From Nemertoderma westbladi (Eukaryota > Xenacoelomorpha > Nemertodermatida > Nemertodermatidae): a stretch of DNA of 64,000 nucleotides. The position numbers and the translations under genes were made by a program. Below are positions 20,998 through 32,493 of this stretch, piece by piece (position 1 is the stretch's first letter; each line of letters starts with the position of its first letter). The stretch spans positions 1 to 64,000 of the forward strand of contig JAUCBJ010005005.1 of NCBI GenBank assembly GCA_032718475.1, written 5' to 3'. A model generated the notes under the pieces. It was given only the letters and a program-made list of their open reading frames with translations, ran no database searches and was not told the DNA's origin.

Positions 20998-22086
20998 TTA
21001 TATCGAGGTGAAGCTGGGACGGTTGTGTGGGTTAAACGGCGATATTAGATGACCGCGTCCCAATCCAGTTAGGTAGGGTTGGCGAATATCTAGTGAGCCT
21101 ACTACCGGAGTACCACCGATCAACTGTTCGGGTAACACTAGATCTTTGAACAGTGAGTACAGTTCGGGAGGATCCGTGATACTATTAGGATCAAGAGTCT
21201 GAGGTCTAACTGAGGAATGAGGAGGTCTGACCGAGTATTCCGGAACTCTGATCATTGGTTTGTTCAAGGATCGTTTGAGTCGAGCGACCGTAGGGGATAC
21301 GTCGAACAGGTTTCGCTCGAAACTCCCATAAGTATATCGTGTAAAACTGTGTTTAGCGCAACGTCTCCGCGGATGTTTATGTCTTTCCGTTTGCTGATTG
21401 GGTCTAGGGCATTCGTCGCAGTAATACCAAAGACGCATGTCCTGCAGGGGAAACGCGGGTGATCGTTCTCCAGTTTTACAATATTCCTCCATCTGTTCGA
21501 AGCTATCTGGGACGACAGGTAGCGGTCGATCGGCGGTAAGATACATCATAGTGAAATAGAGTCGTTTGAGTTCTATCATAGGATCATGATGTATACCTTG
21601 GGGATATCGAGTTTCGAGATTTTGTTGACTGGCAATATTGAGATATGTCTCTCTCAGGAATTCCAGATAATCGTTGAAGTCGCTGCGTTTATCCGGCTCT
21701 TCAACGTCTTCCCTTTTGAGTTTGTTTCGAATAGAGTTCTCGTGTTCTATTCTCGGTTTATTGTTCCGACTCCGCTGGGTATGATATTTAAATAAAACCA
21801 TTTCCCTTTCGGTGTCTACATCGTCCGTATCGTGTAAATCGATAGGATGGCCAGTAGTTAAGAAGTCCATATACGTACCATTACGATGCGTATAGCGAGC
21901 GGTGAACTTTCTATAATCCAATTCACGCGTAAGTTGCTCCTGGGACATTGGCGGTTCGATATAACGACCATCATCCTCCGTAGTAGTTGGACCAGCGTCT
22001 CCGCGTATCAAGCTATCGACACACGCTTGTAAAGGTAGAGTATATCGCTCCCTAATACCGAGATCATCTTCTATCAACTCAGTCAT
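20998..22086 (-). pseudogene. BEL-A protein A (CX2C...CX2H finger protein)
   Basis: This 362-codon frame starts with Met at 22086 after a long noncoding region. It is polar and mostly helical. The centre has a block with DYLEFLRETYLN...LYFTMMYLTADRPLPVVPDSF, then a finger CX2CX16CX2H beginning at Cys 223. BEL-B's protein A aligns over the same block and has CX2CX23CX2H. The family is not one I recognise. The finger suggests zinc and perhaps nucleic-acid binding, but that is inference. The frame ends TAA after residue 362, where the related BEL-C reads CAA. Neighbours are the pol remnant upstream and protein B downstream, the same order as in BEL-B. Confidence 0.7.
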
Positions 22087-23716
22087 ATCTGCTATGAGTT
22101 TATCAATATTATAATGAGTTTATATATTAGGCTAGCGGGCGTCGCTGCCTACCCCTCTTTTGCCCCCGGACAGTGCAAGATCCTCAGCGCCGATGTACCG
22201 TCATCGCTGTGCTTTCGCCAACGATGTAGCTACACAACGACAACGATAACCGGCACAAGTCACTCCACTGTCCGTCCCAAAGGCTTAGATGTACTTCAGG
22301 TTCTTTCTGGAGAGTTAGGGTTACTTTCACAATTGCGACTAGCTACTGTAAACACACTTTAGCAGTAACATTCACCTATGAACGCACAAATTCAACACAA
22401 CTGCCATAAACTGTATACATTCGGGCCATTTGTCCGTTAGTCAGTACCTTCCAGAATGTCACTTTATTTATTATGTATCCTTGGATACTAGCAGTGCGCT
22501 ATTTATTCCCTATGCTATTCAATGGGGCAAGCCTTCTATTGTTCTTTTAACTCACTTCTAATTCTAGCGTGGTTGTTGCCATGGTGACATTATGGAAAGC
22601 TAGCGGTAGAATTAGGGTAATTCTCATGCATACAGATCTGGGATGCTATTTAATAGTAATTCTTTAATTGTCAATATCCTCTCTATATATGATTTTATGA
22701 ATTTTATCGGCTATTGACTATATATTGGAGATTCTCGCACACAAATACACTTAATAGAGTGAATCTCCGCTCCCATGATCTATTAATTAATGGAATTTTG
22801 GGAATGTTATAAATTGTATAAAATGACAATTTATTAAATTCATTGAAATATCTGAATTTAAATTTATTCCCGTAAATTTTATTATTTAATGTTAAATAGA
22901 CACAATTTTATTCCAGAACGTGTCTGGGGACTGGGATCCTTGATTCTAGGAATTTTGTCTTTTTAAGAGTATCGGTAAGTGCTACGATATCTTAATCGAC
23001 TAGAATTTTAAAGGATCTGAATTTGACAGATTTTGTAAATATTAATAATTAATATTTAGGATGGGCACCAGTTTATTCCAGAACTTGTCTGGGGACGTTA
23101 ACCACTGATTCTAGAATTTGTCTTTCAAGTATATCGGTGGGTGCCGCGATATCTTAATCGACTAGAATTACAGATGGTCAAAGGGTTTAACAGCTTTATT
23201 TTGCGTTATACGCTACTGTTAAAAGGACATCACGCTACTATATGTATTATTTAATATACGGTATGAGAGCAATATCGCACGAAGCAATGTCAGTGTGAAG
23301 AGGCAAGTCGTTTCCAAGGTCTACCCAGAGCTTGGTTTAGCCGAGACACGAGGATCTGAATTTTGCATTCCTAATACTCTGCTTACCAATAATACTTAAA
23401 TATAGTAGGAGCTTTATTGTACTTTAATAAGTACGGATATTTCATCTTACTGTAGTCACGTATTTATAATATGATACGGACAGTAAGGAAAGAGAAAAAG
23501 AATTATTTCTCGCCGTCGCACTAAATATAATATATAAGTAATTAAGTAATAAACACTAATATATTGCACTAATCTACTAAATAATCGCTAAATAACATTC
23601 TACTAAATAAAATTAAAGAAAACGATTATAATAAAATTACATAATAATACATACATAATATAAAAAAATAAAAATAAATATAAAATAATATAGTCACACA
23701 CCCACTCCGTATGTTG
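22087..23716 (-). other. BEL-A noncoding region between pol remnant and protein A
   Basis: 1.6 kb with no supported coding frame on the sense strand. It contains a roughly 100-bp imperfect direct duplication (22907-23007 and 23072-23169) and an inverted repeat GGAGATTC/GAATCTCC near 22725-22770. The corresponding gap in BEL-B is only about 660 nt. Confidence 0.6.
22907..23169. repeat. Imperfect direct duplication, about 100 bp
   Basis: Both copies share TTATTCCAGAAC, TGTCTGGGGAC, TGATTCTAG, TATCGGT and GATATCTTAATCGACTAGAA in the same order, with about 64 nt between them. Confidence 0.8.
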
Positions 23717-24370
23717 TTACGTTATGGAGTCCCTAGATATTTGTTGGATTAGGGAGGTGGTCGTGGGAAGAGTATCTTGCCTTCCATAGTTTCCGGACAG
23801 TTTTCGGTCTCTTTCCAGTAAATATAAACGACCAGCTGGGCGATTGAGTGGTTGTGTTACTTTCTCCGCTCCCTTGGCCTGTCTAATCTTAGTCGGGTTA
23901 AGGTGGGGAGGCCATTCATCTTCTTTACTTAGGAAGTCGGGTTCACCTAACCAGTCTGGAATATCTGTCAGTTCTTGAGGAGTTGCTCCTCTGGAGGCGA
24001 TGTCGGCTAGATTGATCGTCTCGGGGCAATGTCTCCATTGATCTACATTGGAGTTGATGTCGTCATTATCTGAGGAGTATGGTGTTCCCTCAGTTGGGTC
24101 GTCAACTTCACTGCTCTCCACTTCCCGTTCACTTAATTGATATACCTGTTCTTTTGGTAATCTTTCCATAAGAGTTCTACGAGAAGGGCCAGTAAAGTAC
24201 CAACCTACTCTAGTTCTTCCCGCATAGACTTGTAGTGGTTGCGGTTGAGCAGGCCGTTTCTCCAATGTCTCGAGCGCCTCATGCGCATTTTTGACCGATG
24301 AGTATTTGGACTCCAGGGTAATCGGTGTTGAATCTAGGTATTTCAAGCTGCTGGGTGAAATCGTCCTCAT
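23717..24370 (-). pseudogene. BEL-A pol remnant: post-protease region joined to RNase H end
   Basis: The first part (VYAGRTRVGWYFTGP) matches the block after the protease in BEL/Pao polyproteins; BEL-B has YGCRTPIGWYTRAP at the same place. After about 70 residues the frame jumps to DQWRHCPETINLADIASRGATP, which is the end of the RNase H domain (BEL-B: DWRHCPGPQNPADIASRG). The entire reverse transcriptase and most of RNase H are missing, and no integrase follows before the stop at 23717. The junction is in frame, so the deletion may have kept a translatable product. A frameshift separates this frame from the protease frame upstream. Confidence 0.8.
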
Positions 24371-24722
24371 CCCAGTTATAAGGTTCCACTTGGCTGGTCG
24401 CGAAGTTCTTTATCGCTACCATATTTACTGACCTTATGCTGTGTTCTCCTAGTTCATCCTGGGGGGTGGACAACGCGCCTACATAATAATCCGCTATTAC
24501 GGTAGATTTCCAAACCTGCATAATTCCTGACATGTTTAGCTTAGTTCGGAACTTGGGTTGTCCAGCAAAGATGTCTTCGGCTAGTTCTTTGTCGATGAAT
24601 GTTCCTGTGCTACCGGAGTCAAGGAGGGCGTTCACTATATAACTCCTTGTACGTCTGTGGACCCTTAACTGTACTACAGGAAATTCTCGGATTCCTACAT
24701 ATTGGAAGTTGGTGCTTTCCAA
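24279..24722 (-). pseudogene. BEL-A aspartic protease
   Basis: The frame contains NALLDSGSTGTFID, the active-site loop of a retropepsin (DSGS), followed about 90 residues later by the hydrophobic-glycine strand PGVQILIGQ that pairs with the active site in BEL/Pao proteases. The length is normal for the domain. It overlaps the neighbouring frames by tens of codons and has no stop-free link to them, so it sits between two frameshifts in what should be one gag-pol frame. Confidence 0.8.
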
Positions 24723-25150
24723 GATGGTTGTCTGTCAGAAGTAGTTAGGGGGAGCTCGCTATCGGTGTCCTTTTCATACGTAAGTGCTCGATACACTGCG
24801 GTATTTGTCAGGTAACAGGATTCGTTTTCGTCGGAGAATTCGTCCGTATAGAATCCTTCCATCTCAGAATATTGGTCAGTGTCGTTCACATCACTGAATT
24901 GGACATGTAGTTCGGACTCACTTACCTGACTCGGGCTGTTTCGTTCGAATTCCGTGTGCAACAAGATATGATGTTTTGCGCCGCACTTTGCACACCTTGC
25001 GTCGGAGTAACAGGTTCGCCGTTGGTGTCCTCGTCTGAGGCAATTATAACACAACCGCTTATCCCACATGACTTCACGTCTATCCTTTAATGATTTCTTT
25101 AGGAATTTATCACACATATTCAAACGGTGGCCCCGTCGCACAGCACACAT
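24695..25150 (-). pseudogene. BEL-A Gag zinc-knuckle segment
   Basis: This frame carries HRLNMC, RLCYNCLRRGHQRRTC (a CX2CX4HX4C knuckle) and ARCAKCGAKHHILLH, the usual triple pattern of BEL/Pao Gag. The first knuckle is cut: its leading KCVLCDGA is the last part of the upstream 1068-codon frame, so a frameshift lies close to 25130-25145. An acidic stretch follows before the protease. Confidence 0.8.
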
Positions 25151-28100
25151 TTTGGTTTGATGTTACTTACCTTATTTTGAATAACATTGTGCACACTCGT
25201 TCTTTCTTCGGACTTTCTCACCTGAATTCTCTTAGGAGACGTAGGAGGAGTTTTTCTTACCTGTTCTCTCCTGTCATTGGTTCGAGACTTGAGTTTACTT
25301 ACCTGTTCTTTAGGCATTTTATTGACATAATAAGATCTTTCAGTGTCTTTCCCGCTATCTTCTCCTTGAGAAGTCTGGCTTTCGCCGTCGTCTATATAAC
25401 ACACTGGTGTTACCTTTCTCCTAGAAACGGGTTTCTCACTTACCTTGTTTTCCGGTGTCTTCTCTCTGGACTGCTTTATGAGCTGTAATTTCACTTCGCC
25501 ATCCAAGAATGACATGAGATCAGCCATGGTAGGGTCTCGTTGTTGTTGTTCCATCATATATATCATTTTCTTGTCCCAGCGTGTACCTACTCCACCCTTC
25601 GGTAAAGTAGAAGCCACTGCTCTAATAACCATAGCACTCTGATACTCATGAGACTTACCTAGCCAATCTAATTGTCTGCAGATCTCCTGAATCTCATCGG
25701 AAAACTCTATAATCCCGCTGCTAATAAACTTTTGGGGCGCTACCAACTTTGCATACAAATACCCAGCTATGTTATTCCTATTACCATACCTGATGTTTAG
25801 TGTATCCCAAACTTGTCTTAATCCGTCTGGATGTCCAATAAACTTTAACGCCATTAACTTGGGAGATCCTTCCAAGCACTCGATGAGGAATCTAAGTTTC
25901 TCTCCATTAGATAGCACAGAGTTCTGTATGTTATCTTTGTAATATTCATTAAAAGGTAACCATTTCATCTCATCTCCATTGAACTTGACTATCTCTCCCA
26001 CCTTTACCGCTTGGCGGGCTTCGGTTCTAGCCATTTGACGCGTAAAACTTTCTTGGGCCATCGTGTTATTTAATATCGAGTTATCGGTATATAAATTTCT
26101 TGGATTATGATCAGGTCTATAGGGAATATCACTATCAACAGGTCTATAATTACCCTTAATAGGGTTTACTATAGGAGTTTCTACTTCGCTAGCAGTATAG
26201 ATGCGTGTAGGCTCCACACCTTGCGCATGAGATACTTCAGACCTAACGGGTTGACATATTGTTACAGAGGGTGGTGATATACCCTTTTGTAAATTTACTA
26301 ATTTATCGCGTTCTAGCGCGATACTTTGCTGCACTTCTTGCAACTCTAACCTACTTTCCTTTACGGTTCCCTTTAACTGTTGAACAGTCCCTTCTAACTC
26401 TCGGACCTGTTGGGAGGAGCGCACTCGATTCTCCTTCATCTCTCCAAGGAGAATGTCCATCCCCCGCCGTCTCTCGTCTACCCAATCAACCGCCGAAGCG
26501 GGATCCGCCAACGTCGTAGCGGGCAGACGAGGGACTACGGGCGATATATCCTTTAAATTTCGCTCGGAGTCCAGGACCGACACTGTTTCAGGGGCTGTTC
26601 CTCTAGGCACAGATAATTTGGTGCTGTGTAAAGGGAATTTAAAGGTGGGTTCTGGGAGCACAGGTGTCTCTATCACCGAAGGGGTGATTTCAAGAACAGG
26701 CCTAATTATTTCAGGCTCATCTACTATAGTAGGGAGTCTTTCTATTTTAATTATTTGGTCTGTGGGTTCTGTACTACCTAAATCTGTGTTAGTTAGTTGC
26801 CTTCTAACAGCTGGGGGCAAATCAGGCAATTTGTGACGGTGAGATGTTCTTCTACGTCTACTTAGACGAGATCTATTTCCTCCGCCTTCAGGATCGGTGG
26901 TATCGCCTTCCTCAGATGAGGTATAACCTTGTCTTTTGGGAGTAGATCTATTCATCATCTGCATATTACTAGCTGTTAACTGTTTACTGAAGTTGTCTTG
27001 CTTCTCTTGAAGATTTTCCAACTCTAGTTGGGTTGTCTCTTCAGATGCCCTCCGTTCTGCTTCTGCCACTGCTATTTTTGCCTCTGCCGCTGCCTCTGCC
27101 ACTGCCGCCTTTCTTTCTGCTTCTGCCACTGCTGCTGCCGCTGCTGCTATCTTTCTGTCTTCTATACGTTTTTTCTTTACTTGTTCTTCTTGAACCTTAG
27201 CGATGCAGATGCTTTCATTGAATTTAGCTTGGTTCGCAGCTAACCTATCCACATCGATTGCGTCCAACACACGCTGGGCTCCTTCACTATTAGGGCTAAG
27301 CCCCTCTAGTCTTCTCCTCAACTCTTCATCTCCTACAAAACGTTGATAGTCCGACAGATAGATGTCAATGGCATCCCTCTTATGCGGCTTCTCTGCCGTC
27401 GCTTCACTTTCCACTTGGGAAAAAGTAGCGTCTGTTGATTCTCCATGGGTTGAGCGCTCATCCAGTTGGGCTTTCCACTGAGTCGTTCCTTGCACCTGGA
27501 GGCTCACCCGTTGAAACCAAGTCTTTACGGCAACTTGCAACGACGTGTCTTGTCTTCTTTTAGAAGCCTCCTCAAAGGCCGATAAGATTAGCCTGATTCG
27601 TAGAATTCTTTCTCTAACTCGATAAAGCAGCTGTCCCTGCTCTTGAGGTCCTTGGGGTTGTTGAAACAGTTGTTTTTCTAATCGCTCCATGGAGCTGAAG
27701 AATCCCTGTACGTATCCGGCTGCGGACCTCTTCCACACAGCTGGATCGATGGTTTCCTTGGTTACTCCCATCCTGTGTATATCTTCCCAAGCAGCTTCTG
27801 ATAAATTTAACGGGAGTCCGGGTCCGGGGAAGTTCCATTGCGACTCGACAATAGACTTCAGTTCTTCCCTTGTGTATCCCGCATAACTATCTTTAGTCGA
27901 TCGCTTACTTCTCGCCCAATCGATCTGGTGTTCTTCCACCGCAATCAATAACCTAGTGAGTACGGCTGCAGGAAGGATGAGAAGGGGATCCGAATAAACC
28001 GCATCCGTCATCTTTGCTCCGCGCTCGGGTGTCAGCTCTACAGTATCCTCACTACTGGAGCTGTCGGGCCATTGAGAAATAAGTTCTTGGCTCGCGGGTT

Positions 28101-28326
28101 GTTGTTGTTCCGCTGCTTCTTGGTCCCGCTTGACCTGAGCTCTAGTGCCTATGATAGACCTACGGTGTTGGACCAGCCTAGGTTCTGATATTACTACTGG
28201 GGGAATGATCTTTCTTACAGTAGGAGGTGAGTTGAACTTCGGTCTAACACGTTCCACACTCCTGTCTAGGTCACATATGGTTGTATCTAGGAGACTGTCT
28301 GACAGATTTTGCTTTGTGTCAGACAT
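25120..28326 (-). CDS. BEL-A Gag (frameshifted at its C-terminus)
   Basis: This 1068-codon frame begins MSDTKQ; BEL-B's Gag begins with the similar MSDKQ. The N-terminal half is helical with no named domain. Residues about 370-450 are a long Ala/Glu/Arg coiled coil, the next 250 residues are Ser/Pro-rich, and residues about 770-960 match the BEL/Pao Gag region often listed as DUF1759 (KFNGDEMKWLPFNEYY...LEGSPKLMAL). It ends in the first half of a zinc knuckle, because a frameshift moves the rest to the next frame. Gag would form the element's particle. The sense strand contains several near-consensus splice donors between 24920 and 25650. Confidence 0.85.
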   Translation of the reverse strand: MSDTKQNLSDSLLDTTICDLDRSVERVRPKFNSPPTVRKIIPPVVISEPRLVQHRRSIIGTRAQVKRDQEAAEQQQPASQELISQWPDSSSSEDTVELTPERGAKMTDAVYSDPLLILPAAVLTRLLIAVEEHQIDWARSKRSTKDSYAGYTREELKSIVESQWNFPGPGLPLNLSEAAWEDIHRMGVTKETIDPAVWKRSAAGYVQGFFSSMERLEKQLFQQPQGPQEQGQLLYRVRERILRIRLILSAFEEASKRRQDTSLQVAVKTWFQRVSLQVQGTTQWKAQLDERSTHGESTDATFSQVESEATAEKPHKRDAIDIYLSDYQRFVGDEELRRRLEGLSPNSEGAQRVLDAIDVDRLAANQAKFNESICIAKVQEEQVKKKRIEDRKIAAAAAAVAEAERKAAVAEAAAEAKIAVAEAERRASEETTQLELENLQEKQDNFSKQLTASNMQMMNRSTPKRQGYTSSEEGDTTDPEGGGNRSRLSRRRRTSHRHKLPDLPPAVRRQLTNTDLGSTEPTDQIIKIERLPTIVDEPEIIRPVLEITPSVIETPVLPEPTFKFPLHSTKLSVPRGTAPETVSVLDSERNLKDISPVVPRLPATTLADPASAVDWVDERRRGMDILLGEMKENRVRSSQQVRELEGTVQQLKGTVKESRLELQEVQQSIALERDKLVNLQKGISPPSVTICQPVRSEVSHAQGVEPTRIYTASEVETPIVNPIKGNYRPVDSDIPYRPDHNPRNLYTDNSILNNTMAQESFTRQMARTEARQAVKVGEIVKFNGDEMKWLPFNEYYKDNIQNSVLSNGEKLRFLIECLEGSPKLMALKFIGHPDGLRQVWDTLNIRYGNRNNIAGYLYAKLVAPQKFISSGIIEFSDEIQEICRQLDWLGKSHEYQSAMVIRAVASTLPKGGVGTRWDKKMIYMMEQQQRDPTMADLMSFLDGEVKLQLIKQSREKTPENKVSEKPVSRRKVTPVCYIDDGESQTSQGEDSGKDTERSYYVNKMPKEQVSKLKSRTNDRREQVRKTPPTSPKRIQVRKSEERTSVHNVIQNKVSNIKPKCVLCDGATV

Positions 28327-28461
28327 GTTGGTTTGTACAGTTGAATGCCTACTACTATATTACAGTTTAAGCAAGTTTAGTAATTCAGTATCAACTGTTA
28401 GCCTAGTAATTAATTACCGATACTGCTACTTAGTGTAGCGTGATATATGTATAATATATTA

Positions 28462-28838
28462 GAATACCGGTATGCTTATAGTATATATATAAGTATTATT
28501 ACAGACTAGGTTTGTCACAGGATACCGGTATGTAATTCCAGCACAAATATATATAAATATATAATAGGCCTATCGTGAATACCGGTATGCAGCTTACACT
28601 TATAGTACATATAAGTATAATTATTAACTACAATTAATTACAGAATACCGGTATGATTTCAGCCTAAATTTATAGAAATAAATATAATAAGCCTATCGTG
28701 AATACCGGTATACAGCTTACACTTATAATGTATATATATAAGTGTAATTACAGACTAGAATTAATTACAGAACACCGGTATGATTTCAGCCTAAATTTAT
28801 AGAAATAAATATAATAAGCCTATCGTGAATACCGGTAT
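28462..28838. repeat. Tandem repeat, units of about 115-127 bp
   Basis: Three units starting at about 28462, 28577 and 28700, with the start of a fourth at 28827. Each contains two GAATACCGGTAT-type words (ACCGGT is palindromic), an ATATAAGTATAATTA block and an AATAGGCCTATCGTG/AATAAGCCTATCGTG block. Confidence 0.85.
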
Positions 28839-29784
28839 GTCAATTATTTTAAATAATTGAATTTCTGAATTTTAAGGGTTACTTGGTTACTTTAACTTAC
28901 TTTATTACCGTTATTTAAGCAGTAGTCCAACTGATATTTAGACCTAATTGTTGTATGGCAGGCCTACTATTTATAAATCTTTGAGTTGATTTATAATATA
29001 TATACCCGTTATAATGGGTTTTTTGTCAATATTTGAAATAAATGTTATTATTTCTGGGGGGAGTCACTACACAGAAGCTGTGCGCTCTCAGTGGAGTGCT
29101 ACTTGTTGGACACTAAAATAAATAATTCTAATTTACCTAAGTTACTTAATACTACAAATTACATACAGTTCGGGGTGAGATTACAATCTCTAAATAAACA
29201 CAAAAATTACAAATACGAATTTTTAGGGTAATTTTTACAGGGAATCTACAAACCAGCCTAACAAAGGGTTATAATTCTGGTTATTACAACGGACAGAGTA
29301 CTACGGTATTTGAAAATAATAAGTAGTAGTAAATATACTGCGTTGTCCAGATAGAAAAATACCACCGTCTGACGACTTATAGCCGTATCGCTATAAGTAC
29401 TACGTTATGTATCACGGAGTGTTCCTACCTAGAAGTTAATTACCGCGGTCTACCAGAACCAACGTGCCTATTAACCACTTTACAACACAAATATACTGCC
29501 TACACACTAATTTCCTTCGGAAAGCACTGTACACTAAACCCTAAATTAGGTACAAGTACTTATACAACAAATAATTAGTAGTTAAAATACTTGAACAGCT
29601 AAAAGAACCACGGTATCTGCCGGAGTGACCAAAGCACAAAATCTCCAGTCTTTACCTACGCCGAGCAGCCCTGATGTAGTACCGGGGTTAGTTTAACTGT
29701 AACGGTATATATAACAAGCACAATTACTGCAGGAATAAACTTGGGGAATGAATGTTGCGAATAATCGCATAAACTCTGAATAAT

Positions 29785-30360
29785 AAATATTACGCTACGC
29801 GTACAGACTACTCAAACAAAATGCAGACCAAATACTGACAGACTACTATCAAGCCCAAGCAAACTACGGTATATGCAGACTCCGAAATGGTTAGTTAGTA
29901 TGCGTCCTAACCTAGTGGGACGACTTATTCTTTCGAGGGGGTTTACCTCACAACTCTGGAAGCCCCTACGTTCCCAACTGGCACTTTATCAGACATACAC
30001 TCTACACACACCGAAATCTCTCAAGACCTAACAACAGCCAGACAAAATCCAGCCTACAAATTATCTAAGTAAGAAATATTACGCTACCCGTACAGACTAT
30101 ACAAACAAGGTACAGACCAAACGCTGGCAGACTACTATCAAGCCTAAATAAACTACAGTATATGCAGACTCCGAAATGGTTAGTTAGTATGCGTTCTAAC
30201 CGAGTAGTACGACTTATTCTTTCGAGGGGGTTCACCTCACAGCACTGGCAGCCCCTACTTTCCTAACTAGTACTTTTTCGGACATATGCTCTACACACAC
30301 TACAGTCCCTTCAGACTTAACAACAGTCAGACAACAGTCTAGCCTACTGAAATACAGAAG
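29785..30360. repeat. Tandem duplication, about 290 bp
   Basis: Two copies begin AATATTACGCTAC near 29785 and 30075. They share long blocks such as TGCAGACTCCGAAATGGTTA and GACTTATTCTTTCGAGGGGG, with scattered substitutions. Confidence 0.85.
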
Positions 30361-30373
30361 CTATATCCGTTAT

Positions 30374-31541
30374 TGTTCGCGCTTTCAGACCTTTAGCAGT
30401 TTAACCTGCCAAATTTGGATGTCTTTTAAATGATAGATAGTCTTTAGCCTATGACAAGTATTTGATACACTACATTAGCCGAATCCAGTCCACGCGCGAT
30501 CATTCACCCGCTGGATATACCCGGGAGACTGGATTCGGAAGCCCAACCGTATTGCGGGGTAGGCCTACTGTATTATTCGACTGATCGTAATATATATAAT
30601 CTCTGACAAATATTATTCACTTTAGGGAAATATTAACAGTTCCTTTAGGACGTGGCGCTTTAAATATATAAACAGAGTTATGACTTAAACTAGACACAAC
30701 GGGATGGCTATAGATTCACGTATATGGCGCATTCTTTAGGAGATGCTTCGTTATCAATCACAATCATACACAATACTGCACAATGCTGCACACTAATCTG
30801 CCGACCTTCACTAATTTTAGTCACATATAAGGAGAACAACAGACAATACGTGTAGGGCCTATAAAATAGCATTAGATTCACTTCAAACCACTTAATGTAA
30901 GTCGCAATCGTTATATGTATCCGGTCTCTCTAACCTTTAGTATATCAAGAAGATTGGGGTGTCTGATTGTTTATCAGTATTCCAAATATAATATTCCATC
31001 AACAAATATAATGAATAACCGACAGTAAATAGCAGTACGAAACACGGATTGAGTTAAGTAAGTTGTGTTGTGGTATGAGTTCAGTGAGGTATGTTGTGAT
31101 AACGGATATACGTTCTATAATTAAGCCTACTAATGTTGAGCTAAAGACTGAAACACGGAGGTTCCACGCCGGTGTTGTAGGCTGTGGACAAAATCACATA
31201 CTGACTCACTTCACTAGTTTCTATATACAATCTCCAACACAGAGGCAAAAAACGCTCTGATTGGTCGACCGAACAAAGAGAGAACAAAGAACAAAGAGAT
31301 GTTCCACGTAGCAATATCAGCTGTTAGCCGTCGTCATGGTAGCTACACTGTTTCAAGAGGATCCGGCGTATTGCGTCATAGAATTGCTAATCATGTCCGC
31401 TAAAGTACACATACAGAAGAAATGGCTTTTATGTCCTCTAAAACAACAATACAGTAAGGACACGGCCTTTTATGCCTGTTAAACCAACTACAGAGTACTT
31501 TACGGGGAAAATAACCGGCTAATTACGCAAAAGCCTTTACA
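30374..31541 (-). repeat. BEL-A 5' LTR
   Basis: This is the near-identical partner of 9385-10553, followed on the plus strand by ATCTC, the target duplication. As the upstream LTR on the minus strand it should hold the promoter. Confidence 0.92.
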
Positions 31542-32403
31542 ATCTCCGACAACTATATTTACTTTCAGGGAAATATTAGCAGTTCCATTGAGATATGGCG
31601 CTTTAAGTATCACGCAGAGTTATGACTGACACTAATTACAATGAATGGTCATGAGACTACACAGTATTTACATTGTTTAGGAATGTATAATTATTCGCTC
31701 GCATTTCTACACTCACGTCACTGACAATAGTACTGAAACACACTAATTTGCCGTCTGTCACTGATTTTAGTCATATATAAGGAGGATTGCAACTCACATG
31801 CGTTGGGGTTATGAAATAGCATTAAATTCATACAGACCACTATAAATTAGGCCACAATTGCTACTGATACACCCTTCTGCTTACCTCAGTAATTAAGAAA
31901 GTTAAGGGGGATTTAACGATTATTCATCAGTATTCTCCAAATATTAGCAGTAATCAAATAGGTTACAAACACAGTATTATAACAATATAAACAATATAAG
32001 TTACGCGGTATGCCGCATTTAATCATCAGTCAGATGTTGTGTTAGAGAGTGTAAAGAGAGAGATAATTTACTGTGTTTTATAATTCTCTGACACTCTAGC
32101 CACAGATGGTCCATTGGGCAAAGTCAGAAATGTTAGAATGAATGATTGAATGAGTTCTGAAAGAAATTTGCCGCATTGCGTCATTTTACATAGGCTACAG
32201 AGCACAGGTAAAGGGAGATCGCGCTGATTGGCTGAAATATGTCAACAAATAACACAGGTCCTAAGCACAAAGAAACAGCTGGTAGATTTCGTCATCTCAG
32301 CTCTGAGTTTGGACAAACGCTTAGTTGCATAAGTTTATAGGTCCTTTAGAGTATTTCAGCGCATCGCTCAAAATGACTTATTTTGCCCGCAAAAGCTTTT
32401 ACA
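31542..32403 (-). mobile_element. BEL-C 3' LTR, inner part
   Basis: This continues the LTR begun at 9182-9384, resuming at ATCTCCGACAACTATATTTA where the BEL-A LTR has ATCTCTGACAAATATTATTC. It ends GCAAAAGCTTTTACA next to a GAGAGCGG polypurine tract on the sense strand (32404-32411). Homology to the BEL-A LTR is clear but broken by many differences, so BEL-C is a distinct, older copy. Confidence 0.75.
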
Positions 32404-32493
32404 CCGCTCTCAGAAAATGGGATTTAAGTCTATAAAATAGACATAAAATCACAGTTCCTAATATAAAAATACTCTAAACTATCAGTCCTTCTT

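Larger units (their letters stand above)
28327..30373 (-). other. BEL-A leader (between 5' LTR and gag)
   Basis: About 2 kb without a supported frame. It holds the ACCGGTAT repeat array and a duplicated segment, annotated separately. No primer-binding site matching a tRNA I recognise was seen right after the LTR. Confidence 0.6.
9385..31541 (-). mobile_element. BEL-A: BEL/Pao-type LTR retrotransposon, internally deleted
   Basis: The LTRs at 9385-10553 and 30374-31541 run TGT...ACA and differ by about five substitutions and one 1-bp indel. The 5-bp word ATCTC flanks both ends (9380-9384 and 31542-31546) as a target-site duplication. On the minus strand, from right to left, it carries a leader, gag, zinc knuckles, an aspartic protease, a small remnant of RNase H, and then the A/B module. 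Reverse transcriptase and integrase are absent. It is 22.2 kb long, including the 7.2-kb nested element D. It is inserted in the LTR of the related BEL-C. Confidence 0.9.

Noticed and set aside
20998-22086. Protein A as a host gene
   Set aside because: It lies inside BEL-A between LTRs and has homologues at the same place in BEL-B and BEL-C.
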